Shown in pieces: positions 1-7,018 of a stretch of DNA of 25,108 nucleotides. Each line of letters begins with the position of its first letter. Position 1 is the stretch's first letter. The notes below the pieces were generated by a model. That model worked only from the letters and a program-made list of their open reading frames with translations. It was not told the origin of the DNA and ran no database searches. The translations under genes were made by a program, and so were the position numbers. Source of the stretch: JBCBWG01 sp964579305 (GTDB lineage Bacteria > Pseudomonadota > Alphaproteobacteria > Rhizobiales > Hyphomicrobiaceae); the NCBI GenBank assembly GCA_964579305.1, contig CAZOGY010000045.1, forward strand, positions 1 to 25,108. Direction: 5' to 3'.

Positions 1-190
1 CGATTCCGCGTGTTGAGAGGGGCTTTGCTGGTTCAACTGCACTGGCGCGTGTTGAGACGTGTTTGTTCAACATCGCTGCCGCGTGTTGAGATGGGCTTTG
101 CTGGTTCAACATCGCTGGCGCATGTTGAGATGTGTTTGTTCAACATCGCTGGCGCGTGTTGAGACGGGTTTATTCAACATCGCTGCCGCG
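1..190. repeat. Tandem array of ~34/39-bp hairpin-forming repeats
   Basis: Units start with GTTCAACATCGCTG and continue with CGCGTGTTGAG. Copies lie at 31-64 (34 bp), 65-103 (39 bp, with an extra GCTTTGCTG-type tail), 104-137 (34 bp) and 138-172 (35 bp). A partial copy at 173-190 runs into the 3' end of mntR, and a left-truncated long-type copy occupies 1-30, so the array probably continues beyond the window. Each unit holds the arms TCAACA and TGTTGA around an inner CGC/GCG, so a single-stranded copy could form a hairpin from either strand. There are no unique spacers, so this is not a CRISPR array. Function is unknown; termination, transcript protection or protein binding are all possible. 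Confidence 0.85.
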
Positions 191-611
191 CGACGAAATC
201 GCGGAATTTTTCGAGTGTTTCATCGCTGACGTGGTGCTCGATGCCTTCGGCGTCGGCGTCGGCCGTTTGCGGGTCGACGCCCAGCGCGATCAGGAAATCC
301 CGCACGGCGGCATGGCGCTCGCGGGACATGTCGGCCAGCGCCTGGCCATCATCCGTCAGAAAGATCGAGCGATACGGCTTTGACGTCACGAGGCCGTCGC
401 GCTGGAGACGCTGGATCGTGTTGTTGACGGTCGCTTTGCTCACCCCGAGCCAATCCGCCAGATCCACCAGCCGCGCTTCGCCCGTTTCATCGATAAGCTT
501 GGCGATCAGCTCGACGTAATCTTCCGCGATCTCGGTCTGATGCGCATCGCGCACACGCTGAAAACGCTCGGCATGGCGGCGGGCCTCATCTGCGGTGTTC
601 TCGTCTGTCAT
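174..611 (-). CDS. mntR: Manganese-responsive transcriptional regulator MntR (DtxR family)
   Basis: A 145-residue cytoplasmic DNA-binding repressor that senses Mn(II) and normally shuts off manganese uptake. An N-terminal winged helix (LADWLGVSKATVNNTIQRL) is followed by the DtxR dimerisation/metal domain. All six metal ligands known from Bacillus MntR can be matched: D31 and E34 in DYVE, H100 in ERHAAV, and E122, E125 and H126 in EGIEHH. The overall sequence resembles E. coli MntR (GEARxVD, LGVS, ERH, DAEGxEHHVS). The ATG at 609-611 is preferred over an in-frame ATG 33 bases upstream because GGAGG sits about five bases before it. It is divergent from the Mn importer operon, which is its likely target. 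Its last codons and stop lie inside the left-edge repeat, so the C-terminus (RQRC) is repeat-encoded. Confidence 0.93.
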   Translation of the reverse strand: MTDENTADEARRHAERFQRVRDAHQTEIAEDYVELIAKLIDETGEARLVDLADWLGVSKATVNNTIQRLQRDGLVTSKPYRSIFLTDDGQALADMSRERHAAVRDFLIALGVDPQTADADAEGIEHHVSDETLEKFRDFVARQRC

Positions 612-664
612 CGCGGCCTCCGCGCAGGGTCGTCGTTGCCGCATCCCCTTAGCGCACTTCGCCC

Positions 665-692
665 TTGACGCGAAGTTAGTCTCTGCTTACTT
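665..692 (+). promoter_or_regulatory. Candidate sigma-70-type promoter of the Mn importer operon
   Basis: TTGACG at 665-670 and TTACTT at 687-692 are separated by 16 bases, a plausible -35/-10 pair for the operon starting at 814. The candidate MntR palindrome begins six bases after the -10, where a bound repressor would block initiation. This is a pattern match by eye only; no start site is known. Confidence 0.4.
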
Positions 693-697
693 TTCTT

Positions 698-710
698 TGC
701 ATGACATGCA
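698..710. promoter_or_regulatory. 13-bp perfect palindrome, candidate MntR operator
   Basis: TGCATG-A-CATGCA is a perfect inverted repeat in the divergent control region, 87 bases from the mntR start and 104 bases from the start of the binding-protein gene. It overlaps the expected transcription start of the importer operon. It does not match the E. coli MntR consensus (AAACATAGC...GCTATGTTT), so assignment rests on position and symmetry. Confidence 0.4.
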
Positions 711-813
711 TTCTCAGCGTATGCGAAATCTGTTTGGGCAACTTCCGTCGTAGACCGTCGGAAAGGGCGCCGCAATCTGCGGGTGGGCGCGCACGGCCGA
801 GGGACCTGCAAAT

Positions 814-1776
814 ATGAGAAACACTGCGAGCCGGCGTCTGGTTGCGGCAGTTTTCGCTGCGGCCGTTTCTCTCATGGCACCTGCCTTGCCGGCGGCGGCC
901 GCCAAGTTACAAGTGGTTGCAACCACCGGCATGATTGCGGACGCCGCGCGGCAGGTTGGCGGAGATCACGTCACCGTCAGAGCATTGATGGGCGCTGGTG
1001 TTGATCCGCATGCGTATCGCCAGACACGCACCGACATTATTGCGTTATCGCGCGCCGATCTGGTGCTGGCTCACGGCCTCTATCTCGAAGCCCAGATGGA
1101 AGACTTTCTCAAGCAGCTTGCCCAGCGTCGCGCTGTCGTCGCGGTTGCAGAGACGCTGCCAGCCGAACTTTTGATGCGTCACGACGATTACGCCGACAAG
1201 TATGACCCGCATGTGTGGATGAACCCGGATCTGTGGGCACAAGTGGTGGTCGAGATCCGCGACGCGCTCATCAAGGTCCGCCCAAGCGCCGAAGCTGCTT
1301 TTCGCGCGAATGCCAAAACGCATTTGGCCGATATTCGTGGGCTGGCGGACTATGCCCGCAAGGTGCTGGCTTCGGTTCCAGCCGAAAGCCGCGTGCTTGT
1401 GACGGCGCATGACGCGTTCAACTACTTTGGCGCCGCGTACGGATTTGACGTTGTCGGCATTCAAGGAATTTCGACCGAGAGCGAAGCGGGGCTGAAGCGC
1501 ATTTCAGACCTCGTCGACATGATCGTGCAGCGCAAGATCAAAGCGGTGTTTGTCGAAAGCTCGGTTTCCGACCGCAACATCCGTGCCCTGATTGAGGGAG
1601 CCGCCGCTCGCGGCCACGAGGTCGTCATCGGCGGTGAGCTGTTCTCCGACGCCATGGGAGAGACGGGTACCTACGAAGGCACCTACCTTGGAATGATCGA
1701 CCACAACGCGACAATCATAACGCGGGCACTTGGCGGGGATGCGCCACGCGGCGGCTGGCGCGGCGAATTATCGTGA
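814..1776 (+). CDS. mntA: Metal (Mn) ABC transporter, periplasmic substrate-binding protein (TroA/MntA/SitA family)
   Basis: A 320-residue cluster A-I solute-binding protein that captures Mn(II), possibly also Zn(II) or Fe(II), in the periplasm. A Sec signal peptide occupies about residues 1-29 (basic start, hydrophobic core, Ala-rich cleavage region). The four ligands expected for the TroA fold are visible: H66 in GVDPHAY, H133 in DPHVWMNP, H199 in TAHDAF and D279 in GELFSDAMG. Their spacing agrees with TroA as I remember it. No His-rich loop of the ZnuA kind is seen, which with the adjacent mntR favours manganese. The ATG at 814 has GAGGGA nine bases upstream. It is the first gene of a four-gene operon; the next gene starts 44 bases after its stop. 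Confidence 0.92.
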   Translation: MRNTASRRLVAAVFAAAVSLMAPALPAAAAKLQVVATTGMIADAARQVGGDHVTVRALMGAGVDPHAYRQTRTDIIALSRADLVLAHGLYLEAQMEDFLKQLAQRRAVVAVAETLPAELLMRHDDYADKYDPHVWMNPDLWAQVVVEIRDALIKVRPSAEAAFRANAKTHLADIRGLADYARKVLASVPAESRVLVTAHDAFNYFGAAYGFDVVGIQGISTESEAGLKRISDLVDMIVQRKIKAVFVESSVSDRNIRALIEGAAARGHEVVIGGELFSDAMGETGTYEGTYLGMIDHNATIITRALGGDAPRGGWRGELS

Positions 1777-1820
1777 CAGACCTGCCGCTTAAAACCTCGA
1801 ACTGGTGAAGGGAACCAACT

Positions 1821-2681
1821 GTGACATTGCCTGCTTTGGACATCGTCTCGCGTGACGGCGCCGCGGTTGCCGTCCCCAAAGCCGACGACAGCCCATTAGC
1901 CATTCGCGGCATGACCGTCTCCTACGGCGAAAAGCCTGCGGTGTTTTCGGTGGACGCGACATTTCCGGCCGAGACGATGTCGGCGATTATCGGCCCGAAC
2001 GGCGCTGGCAAGTCGACGTTGTTGAAGGCTGCGCTTGGGATCGTCCCGCGCCTGTCCGGCGACATCACTGTGTTTGGCCGCCCGATCGAGGCGGCTCGCG
2101 ACCGCATCGCTTACGTGCCGCAACGCGCAAGCGTCGACTGGGACTTTCCAACCACGGTGTTGGACGTCGTTCTGATGGGCCTCTATCGGAAAGTCGGGCT
2201 GCTTGGCTGGTTGAGGAACGGGCACCGCGCCGCAGCGCGCGCATGTCTCGACCGCGTTGGCATGGCCGACTTTGCACATCGACAAATCGGGCAATTGTCA
2301 GGGGGGCAGCAGCAGCGTGTGTTTCTTGCGCGCGCGCTGGCTCAAGACGCTGATTTGTATCTGCTGGATGAACCTTTCGCCGGTGTCGATGCCGCCACGG
2401 AACGGGCCATTATCGATGTGCTTAAGACTTTGAAGGGCGACAAGAAATCCGTGATCGCCGTGCACCACGATCTGGCGACGGTGGACAGCTACTTCGATCA
2501 TGTTTTTCTCATCAACGTCCGCAAGATCGCAGAGGGTCCCGTCGCGGACGTGTTTACCGCCGACAACCTGCAATTGACGTATGGCGGCCGGCTTGCGACC
2601 GCGCATATCGAACAGCTTGGCCCATCGGTTGGTGGAGCGGCGCGCGGACCCACCCAGGGATCGGGACCGGCGACGGCATGA
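1821..2681 (+). CDS. mntB: Metal (Mn) ABC transporter, ATP-binding protein
   Basis: A 286-residue ATPase subunit on the cytoplasmic face that powers metal import. Walker A GPNGAGKST is at 58-66, the Q-loop Gln at 101, the signature LSGGQQQR at 159-166, Walker B LYLLDEPF at 179-186 and the switch His in VHHD at 216. The motif set is complete, so it should be active. The proposed start is GTG at 1821 with GAAGGG about eight bases upstream; an internal ATG at residue 31 would remove a non-conserved N-terminal stretch. Its stop overlaps the start of the next gene (ATGA), indicating translational coupling. The family (MntB/SitB/ZnuC-like) is clear; the metal is inferred from context. Confidence 0.93.
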   Translation: MTLPALDIVSRDGAAVAVPKADDSPLAIRGMTVSYGEKPAVFSVDATFPAETMSAIIGPNGAGKSTLLKAALGIVPRLSGDITVFGRPIEAARDRIAYVPQRASVDWDFPTTVLDVVLMGLYRKVGLLGWLRNGHRAAARACLDRVGMADFAHRQIGQLSGGQQQRVFLARALAQDADLYLLDEPFAGVDAATERAIIDVLKTLKGDKKSVIAVHHDLATVDSYFDHVFLINVRKIAEGPVADVFTADNLQLTYGGRLATAHIEQLGPSVGGAARGPTQGSGPATA

Positions 2682-3907
2682 GCGACCTCGTCAACGCGCT
2701 GCTGCTTAGTGCGGGGTACAATGCCGCGCTGGTGACCGTCGGGGCGACATTGCTCGGCGTTGCGGCGGGCACATCAGGCACATTCTTGTTCTTGCGCAAA
2801 CGGGCGTTGGTATCCGACGCCGTCGCACATGCGACGCTTCCAGGCGTCTGCCTTGCCTTCATGGTGATGGTTGCGTTTGGCGGAGATGGGCGCAACCTCC
2901 TCGGTCTTCTGGCCGGATCTGCAATTTCGTCTCTGATCGGGCTTGTGTTCGTCGATGGGATCACCCGGCACACGCGGCTGTCGGAAGACGCAGCAATCGG
3001 CGCGGTGCTTTCGGTCTTCTTTGGTGTCGGCATTGTTCTGCTTACCGTAATTCAAACCATGGCGTCGGGCCGGCAGGCGGGGCTTGAAAGCTTTCTGCTT
3101 GGCTCGACCGCGGGCATGCTGTTTGCCGATGCGATCCTCATTGCGATCGGCGGCGCGGGTGCCGTGTTGCTCACCTTCGTGCTGCGTCGCCCCATGACGC
3201 TCGTTGCGTTCGACCCCGAATATGCGGCTGCGAACGGTGTCAACGTGCGCGCGATCGACTTTGTCATGATGGCCCTTGTGATGGCGGTGACCGTCGTCGG
3301 GCTCAAGATTGTCGGTCTGATCTTGATTGTTGCCATGTTGATCATCCCGGCCGTGACCGCGCGCTTCTGGTCGGATCGTTCCGATCGCGTGCTTTTGATC
3401 GCCGGTGCGATTGGCGGAACGGCCGGCTACTTCGGGGCTGCAATATCGGCAACCGCGCCGTCTTTACCCACGGGGCCCATCATTGTCCTGGTCGCCGCGG
3501 CCTTGTTTGTGGTGTCGCTATTGGCCGCGCCGATTCGCGGCGTGGCGGCAGCGATCTGGCGGCATTGGCAATTCCAAAAACGGGTCCACTTGCGCCAAGG
3601 GTTGTTGTCGCTATCGCGGGCGGAGCCAATCCACGACCGGTTCACGTTGGCGACGTTGCGCAACGCTGGTTTCATTCGCCGCGACGGCATTGCGACCGAA
3701 CACGGGCGTGCGCAGGCGGCAAAGGCTTTGCGTGATGAGCACCGTTGGGATGTTGCGCGGCGCATTCATCAAGACACCGCGCTGACCGGCCGCTACGACG
3801 GCCTCACCCCGATCGAACAGGTTTTCACGCGAGATGAGATCGCCGAATTCGACCGGTTGATCGGACGCCCGCGCATTGTTCCGGCAGCCGCCGTTTCGGG
3901 AGCGTGA
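2678..3907 (+). CDS. mntC: Metal (Mn) ABC transporter permease with C-terminal DtxR-like cytoplasmic extension
   Basis: A 409-residue protein. Residues 1 to about 290 form an ABC-3 family membrane permease: multiple hydrophobic segments, the conserved SDAVAHATLPG near 46-56, and VGLILIVAMLIIPAVTA near 212-228. Residues about 291-409 are hydrophilic and basic, and resemble the end of a winged helix plus the DtxR dimerisation/metal region (LATLRNAGFIRRDG, HGRAQAAKALRDEHRW, TPIEQVFTRDEI). Aligned with MntR, the EGIEHH motif has become TPIEQV: one Glu (E380) and the upstream His (H355) remain, while the other Glu and the His are Thr377 and Gln381. The tail is therefore probably not a full metal sensor. 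Permease-DtxR fusions are known, for example Chlamydia YtgCR. It overlaps both neighbours by a few bases. Confidence 0.88.
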   Translation: MSDLVNALLLSAGYNAALVTVGATLLGVAAGTSGTFLFLRKRALVSDAVAHATLPGVCLAFMVMVAFGGDGRNLLGLLAGSAISSLIGLVFVDGITRHTRLSEDAAIGAVLSVFFGVGIVLLTVIQTMASGRQAGLESFLLGSTAGMLFADAILIAIGGAGAVLLTFVLRRPMTLVAFDPEYAAANGVNVRAIDFVMMALVMAVTVVGLKIVGLILIVAMLIIPAVTARFWSDRSDRVLLIAGAIGGTAGYFGAAISATAPSLPTGPIIVLVAAALFVVSLLAAPIRGVAAAIWRHWQFQKRVHLRQGLLSLSRAEPIHDRFTLATLRNAGFIRRDGIATEHGRAQAAKALRDEHRWDVARRIHQDTALTGRYDGLTPIEQVFTRDEIAEFDRLIGRPRIVPAAAVSGA

Positions 3908-4857
3908 CAGGGATGGGCGACATCTTTGGTCCTGAGTTTGTGCAGTTCAGTCTCACGCCAATCCTGATCGGCGTATTGGCGTCAATTGCCTGTGCGCTGC
4001 CCGGCAACTTTCTGATCCTGCGCCGACAAGCGTTGATCGGCGATGCAATTTCTCATGTCGTGCTGCCAGGCATAGTCATTGCGTTCCTGGTGACCGGCGT
4101 GGTGACGGCGATCCCGATGCTGCTGGGCGCTGCCGGCGCTGCGATCGTTGCGGTTATCCTGATCGAGGCGATCAAGCGGCTTGGCGGTATCGAACCAGGC
4201 GCAGCGATGGGGGTGGTCTTCACGTCGATGTTTGCCGGGGGCGTGCTCCTGCTAGAGCAATCCGACACGTCTTCCGTCCACCTGGATGTCGAACATGCGT
4301 TGATGGGCAATTTGGAGAGCCTGATCTGGTTTCAGGCCAATGACTGGTCGTCGCTGCTCGACGCGGAGGCGCTGGCTGCTCTGCCCGCCGAGTTGGGGCG
4401 CATGGCGATCGTGTGCCTGCTGGTCATTGCGCTGCTCGTTGTGTTCTACCGGCCTCTCAAGATCTCGACCTTTGATGAGGGTTTTGCGCGCACGATCGGG
4501 CTACCAACGGGCGTGATCGGGTTTGGTCTCGTCGTGGTCTCGGCCGTTGCTGCCGTTGCCGCGTTTGATGCGGTGGGATCAATTATCGTGATTGCGATGT
4601 TTATCTGTCCGCCTGCGGCGGCGCGGTTGATGACCAATCAACTTGATCGGCAGATTTGGTGGAGTGTTGCGTTCGCGACGCTGTCTGCCGTGCTTGGTTA
4701 TGTTTTTGCCGGGTACGGCCCGCTCTGGTTTGGCGCGCAGAATGCCGTTTCGGCCGCGGGCATGATTGCTGCGGTTTGCGGGATCATCCTTGCCCTGGCC
4801 TGCATATTTGGTCCGCAACGTCGCCGCGTCGGCGCAGCTTTGACTGCGCAGTCTTAA
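3904..4857 (+). CDS. mntD: Metal (Mn) ABC transporter permease, second subunit
   Basis: A 317-residue integral membrane protein of the ABC-3 family with about eight or nine hydrophobic segments. It has the family's early motif GDAISHVVLPG (residues 47-57, H51) and the late GSIIVIAMFICPPAAARL stretch. It lacks the C-terminal extension of its partner and probably pairs with it to form the membrane channel. The start is GTG at 3904, overlapping the preceding stop; ATG at 3913 is an alternative three codons later. It is the last gene of the operon. No convincing intrinsic terminator follows, and the next gene on the opposite strand ends only 39 bases away. Confidence 0.9.
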   Translation: MTGMGDIFGPEFVQFSLTPILIGVLASIACALPGNFLILRRQALIGDAISHVVLPGIVIAFLVTGVVTAIPMLLGAAGAAIVAVILIEAIKRLGGIEPGAAMGVVFTSMFAGGVLLLEQSDTSSVHLDVEHALMGNLESLIWFQANDWSSLLDAEALAALPAELGRMAIVCLLVIALLVVFYRPLKISTFDEGFARTIGLPTGVIGFGLVVVSAVAAVAAFDAVGSIIVIAMFICPPAAARLMTNQLDRQIWWSVAFATLSAVLGYVFAGYGPLWFGAQNAVSAAGMIAAVCGIILALACIFGPQRRRVGAALTAQS

Positions 4858-4896
4858 CCGCGGACACGGATGGTGCCGCTGAGTGCGCAAATGTGA

Positions 4897-5187
4897 TCAA
4901 CCACGCGGTGGATGCGTGTCATACCGCGAACGGTGTGTCAGCACGGTCAGAACTAGCCAAGCCGACGCCGTAATGAGAAACGTGAACATCGCGATCGGCG
5001 ACACCAGCGCGATGTAACGCGTGAAATCCGACCCATCCGTCGACACGAAAGGGCCACCGATCATTGCCGTTGCGGCAGCAATGACCGCGACCACGATCCA
5101 CGTCAAAAACAGGCGGCGCCGCCAGATTGTCAGCAATTCGCGGTTGTTGGGTTGATTAGACAAGATTGCCTCCATTGATACGGCCAC
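4897..5187 (-). CDS. Small two-helix membrane protein of unknown function
   Basis: A 96-residue protein not recognised as a named family. Two hydrophobic segments are visible, around residues 26-46 (WIVVAVIAAATAMIGG) and 62-83 (ALVSPIAMFTFLITASAWLVL), linked by a short polar loop with a TDGSDF stretch. The N-terminal part is basic (WRRRLFLTW) and the tail ends in TH...RG, suggesting both ends are cytoplasmic. ATG at 5187 has GAGG eight bases upstream; an ATG at residue 5 is less well supported. It converges on the Mn importer operon and is divergent from the histidine phosphatase gene. Coding status rests on membrane-like composition and a plausible ribosome binding site. Confidence 0.65.
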   Translation of the reverse strand: MAVSMEAILSNQPNNRELLTIWRRRLFLTWIVVAVIAAATAMIGGPFVSTDGSDFTRYIALVSPIAMFTFLITASAWLVLTVLTHRSRYDTHPPRG

Positions 5188-5341
5188 ATCGCAGCGGCCT
5201 CACTGTGTGAGAAACGCGCGAGGGCGTTGGCAGTTTCGGGAGTTGCCGCTGACTTGGCCGATGCGGTTGGCAAACCAAGCCCGGTTGATCGGCGTTTTGC
5301 TCAGCGTCATGAGCCAAACTTTCCAACCGGGAGGGCCACAG

Positions 5342-5986
5342 ATGGCCATTATTCAAAGCGCCAGCGATCATGTGCGACCGCGCGGCGGGTGCGCGCGCGT
5401 GGGGCAAACGATACGCGGCCTCATCGCAGCCGTTCTTGCGTACGCGCTTGGTTTCGCGGCGACGGGGGCACACGCGCAAAGCGATGCTGAACGTGCGCTG
5501 GTCGCGCAACTCAATGCCGGCACGGCGTTTGCGATGATGCGCCATGCTTTGGCGCCCGGCACGGGGGATCCGGGGAACTTCGACGTCAACGATTGTTCGA
5601 CACAACGCAATCTCAACGACACAGGCCGCAACCAAGCGCGCGACACCGGCGCCTATCTCAAAAAGCTTGGTCTGGAGCGCGCGTCGGTATTTTCCAGCGC
5701 CTGGTGCCGTTGCCAGGACACCGCAAAGCTATTGGACCTGGGCCCAGTGACCACACTTGCCCCGCTCAATTCGTTTTTCCAGCGTTATGCAAACCGCGAA
5801 CCGCAGACGCAGGCGATGCGGACTTGGCTGGCCAGCGACAAACCAGACGGGCCGGTCATGCTCGTCACCCATCAGGTCAACATTCGTGCACTGACAGGCT
5901 CGTTCACGTCGTCTGGCGAGATTGTCGTCGCAAAACGCGATGGCGACGGCGCAATAACCGTTCTGGGAACCATCGCCCCGCGCTGA
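5342..5986 (+). CDS. Secreted histidine phosphatase family protein
   Basis: A 214-residue protein of the phosphoglycerate mutase-like (histidine phosphatase, branch 1) superfamily, which transfers phosphate to an active-site His before hydrolysis. The catalytic set is visible: R67-H68 in AMMRHALAPG, R123 in SSAWCRCQDTA, and H177 in VTHQVN near the C-terminus. A signal peptide with an AHA-Q cleavage site around residues 45-46 places it in the periplasm or outside. The substrate cannot be deduced; SixA-like proteins are its nearest relatives in form. The frame is open further upstream, but ATG at 5342 is chosen because GGGAGG lies just before it and the signal peptide then starts sensibly. Cys85, 122 and 124 could form a disulfide. 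Confidence 0.85.
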   Translation: MAIIQSASDHVRPRGGCARVGQTIRGLIAAVLAYALGFAATGAHAQSDAERALVAQLNAGTAFAMMRHALAPGTGDPGNFDVNDCSTQRNLNDTGRNQARDTGAYLKKLGLERASVFSSAWCRCQDTAKLLDLGPVTTLAPLNSFFQRYANREPQTQAMRTWLASDKPDGPVMLVTHQVNIRALTGSFTSSGEIVVAKRDGDGAITVLGTIAPR

Positions 5987-5987
5987 G

Positions 5988-6084
5988 GCGTCCTGCTGGC
6001 GCTCAGGCATCGCAAATGCGCCCGAGCGTCCTGCTGGCGCTCAGGCCTCGCAAATGCGCCCGAGCGTCCGACCGGCGCTCAGGC
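5988..6084. repeat. 38-bp tandem repeat, two full copies plus a partial
   Basis: The unit GCGTCCTGCTGGCGCTCAGG plus a tail ending CGCAAATGCGCCCGA occurs at 5988-6025 and 6026-6063 with one difference, and a diverged partial third copy runs to about 6084. It begins two bases after the phosphatase stop, in the convergent space before the gene ending at 6200. CCTG and CAGG within the unit could pair. Function is unknown. Confidence 0.85.
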
Positions 6085-6199
6085 GTGATGCATGCACGGC
6101 GCCAAGCTTCCTATTTTGGCCGCCTGGCCATGAGCAAAACTTCGCAAATGGTCTTACTATCTGCATGAAAGCCGCGGACATTTGGCTCACGCCCGCGGA

Positions 6200-6994
6200 T
6201 CAGCATTCGCGCATCCAACGTCGGCATGCGCGCGGCTCACCGTCGTCGCATCTGGCGCCAAGCCGCCAGCAGCGCCGCGCCTCGGCCCGGAACCGCCGCA
6301 TGGCTTGACGGCGTTCGCGCCAGCGCTCAACGCGCCAGCCGGGGCCGACCCTGTCATCGCGCCAACGCCCCTGGGCGCCGTCGTCCCAGCCGTCGTCCCA
6401 AAGATCAGCCCCCCGTGCGTCGCGCGGTGTCGGCGGTGCCCGCCGCGGGGCTGGATCGCGCCAGTTCTCGTTATCGGCCCGGCTGTTGGCATCGCCCGCG
6501 TCATCCCGCGGCGTGACCCGAACGCGATTTGCCAGGCGGGCGGCTCGCACCTGGGTCAATCTTTGACCGGACGGCTTGGCGACGGGCGGCGGCGGCAAAA
6601 CGGTGCGGGCTGGCGCTGCTGCGATTTTCGGCGATGCCTTTGGTGGGGCGGTCACGGGCCGCTTTTCAGGGTTTGCAAGGTTTTTTGGCGGCGCGTACGG
6701 GCTTGGTGTGACCGCACGCGGTTTCGCCTTATCGGCAGCCTGGCTGCGTTTCGACGTCGCGCTTTTGTGTGAGGACGTCTTGCCGCGATCGTGTTCGCCC
6801 GACTTTTTTGGCCGCGATGTGGCGGACTGGCTCGGTCGACGGGACGCCTTGGATTGCCCGGGACGATTGATGATCTCGACGCCGGGCATTGCGCCGGGGT
6901 CGCTATCTTGGGCCGATGCCGGCACCGAAGCGGTTGGCGCCGCTATGAGAACTGACGCCAACGCAAGCAAGCCAAAGGGGAGGCAACGTTTCAT
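6200..6994 (-). CDS. Secreted Arg/Pro/Ala-rich hypothetical protein
   Basis: A 264-residue protein with no family I recognise. A clear signal peptide occupies about residues 1-28 (MKRCLPFGLLALASVLIAAP, cleaved near SAQD). The middle, about 40-140, is low-complexity Lys/Ser/Pro/Ala-rich and likely disordered. The last 100 residues are dominated by Arg, Asp and Trp (WRDD, WRVERWRERRQ) and end with four Cys in the last 25 residues. ATG at 6994 is preceded by AGGAAAG about six bases upstream. It ends convergently towards the histidine phosphatase and lies just downstream of the tlpA-like gene on the same strand, 24 bases away, so the two may be co-transcribed. A periplasmic or wall-associated role is only a guess. 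Confidence 0.7.
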   Translation of the reverse strand: MKRCLPFGLLALASVLIAAPTASVPASAQDSDPGAMPGVEIINRPGQSKASRRPSQSATSRPKKSGEHDRGKTSSHKSATSKRSQAADKAKPRAVTPSPYAPPKNLANPEKRPVTAPPKASPKIAAAPARTVLPPPPVAKPSGQRLTQVRAARLANRVRVTPRDDAGDANSRADNENWRDPAPRRAPPTPRDARGADLWDDGWDDGAQGRWRDDRVGPGWRVERWRERRQAMRRFRAEARRCWRLGARCDDGEPRACRRWMREC

Positions 6995-7018
6995 CAGATC
7001 TTTCCTGACACCGGCGGG

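Noticed and set aside
1..172. CRISPR-like appearance of the left-edge repeats
   Set aside because: Units are contiguous, with no unique spacers of constant length, and no cas genes are present in the window.
4858..4920. Possible terminator after the Mn importer operon (CCAC/GTGG)
   Set aside because: The stem is short, there is no T tract, and the sequence is coding for the small membrane protein on the other strand.
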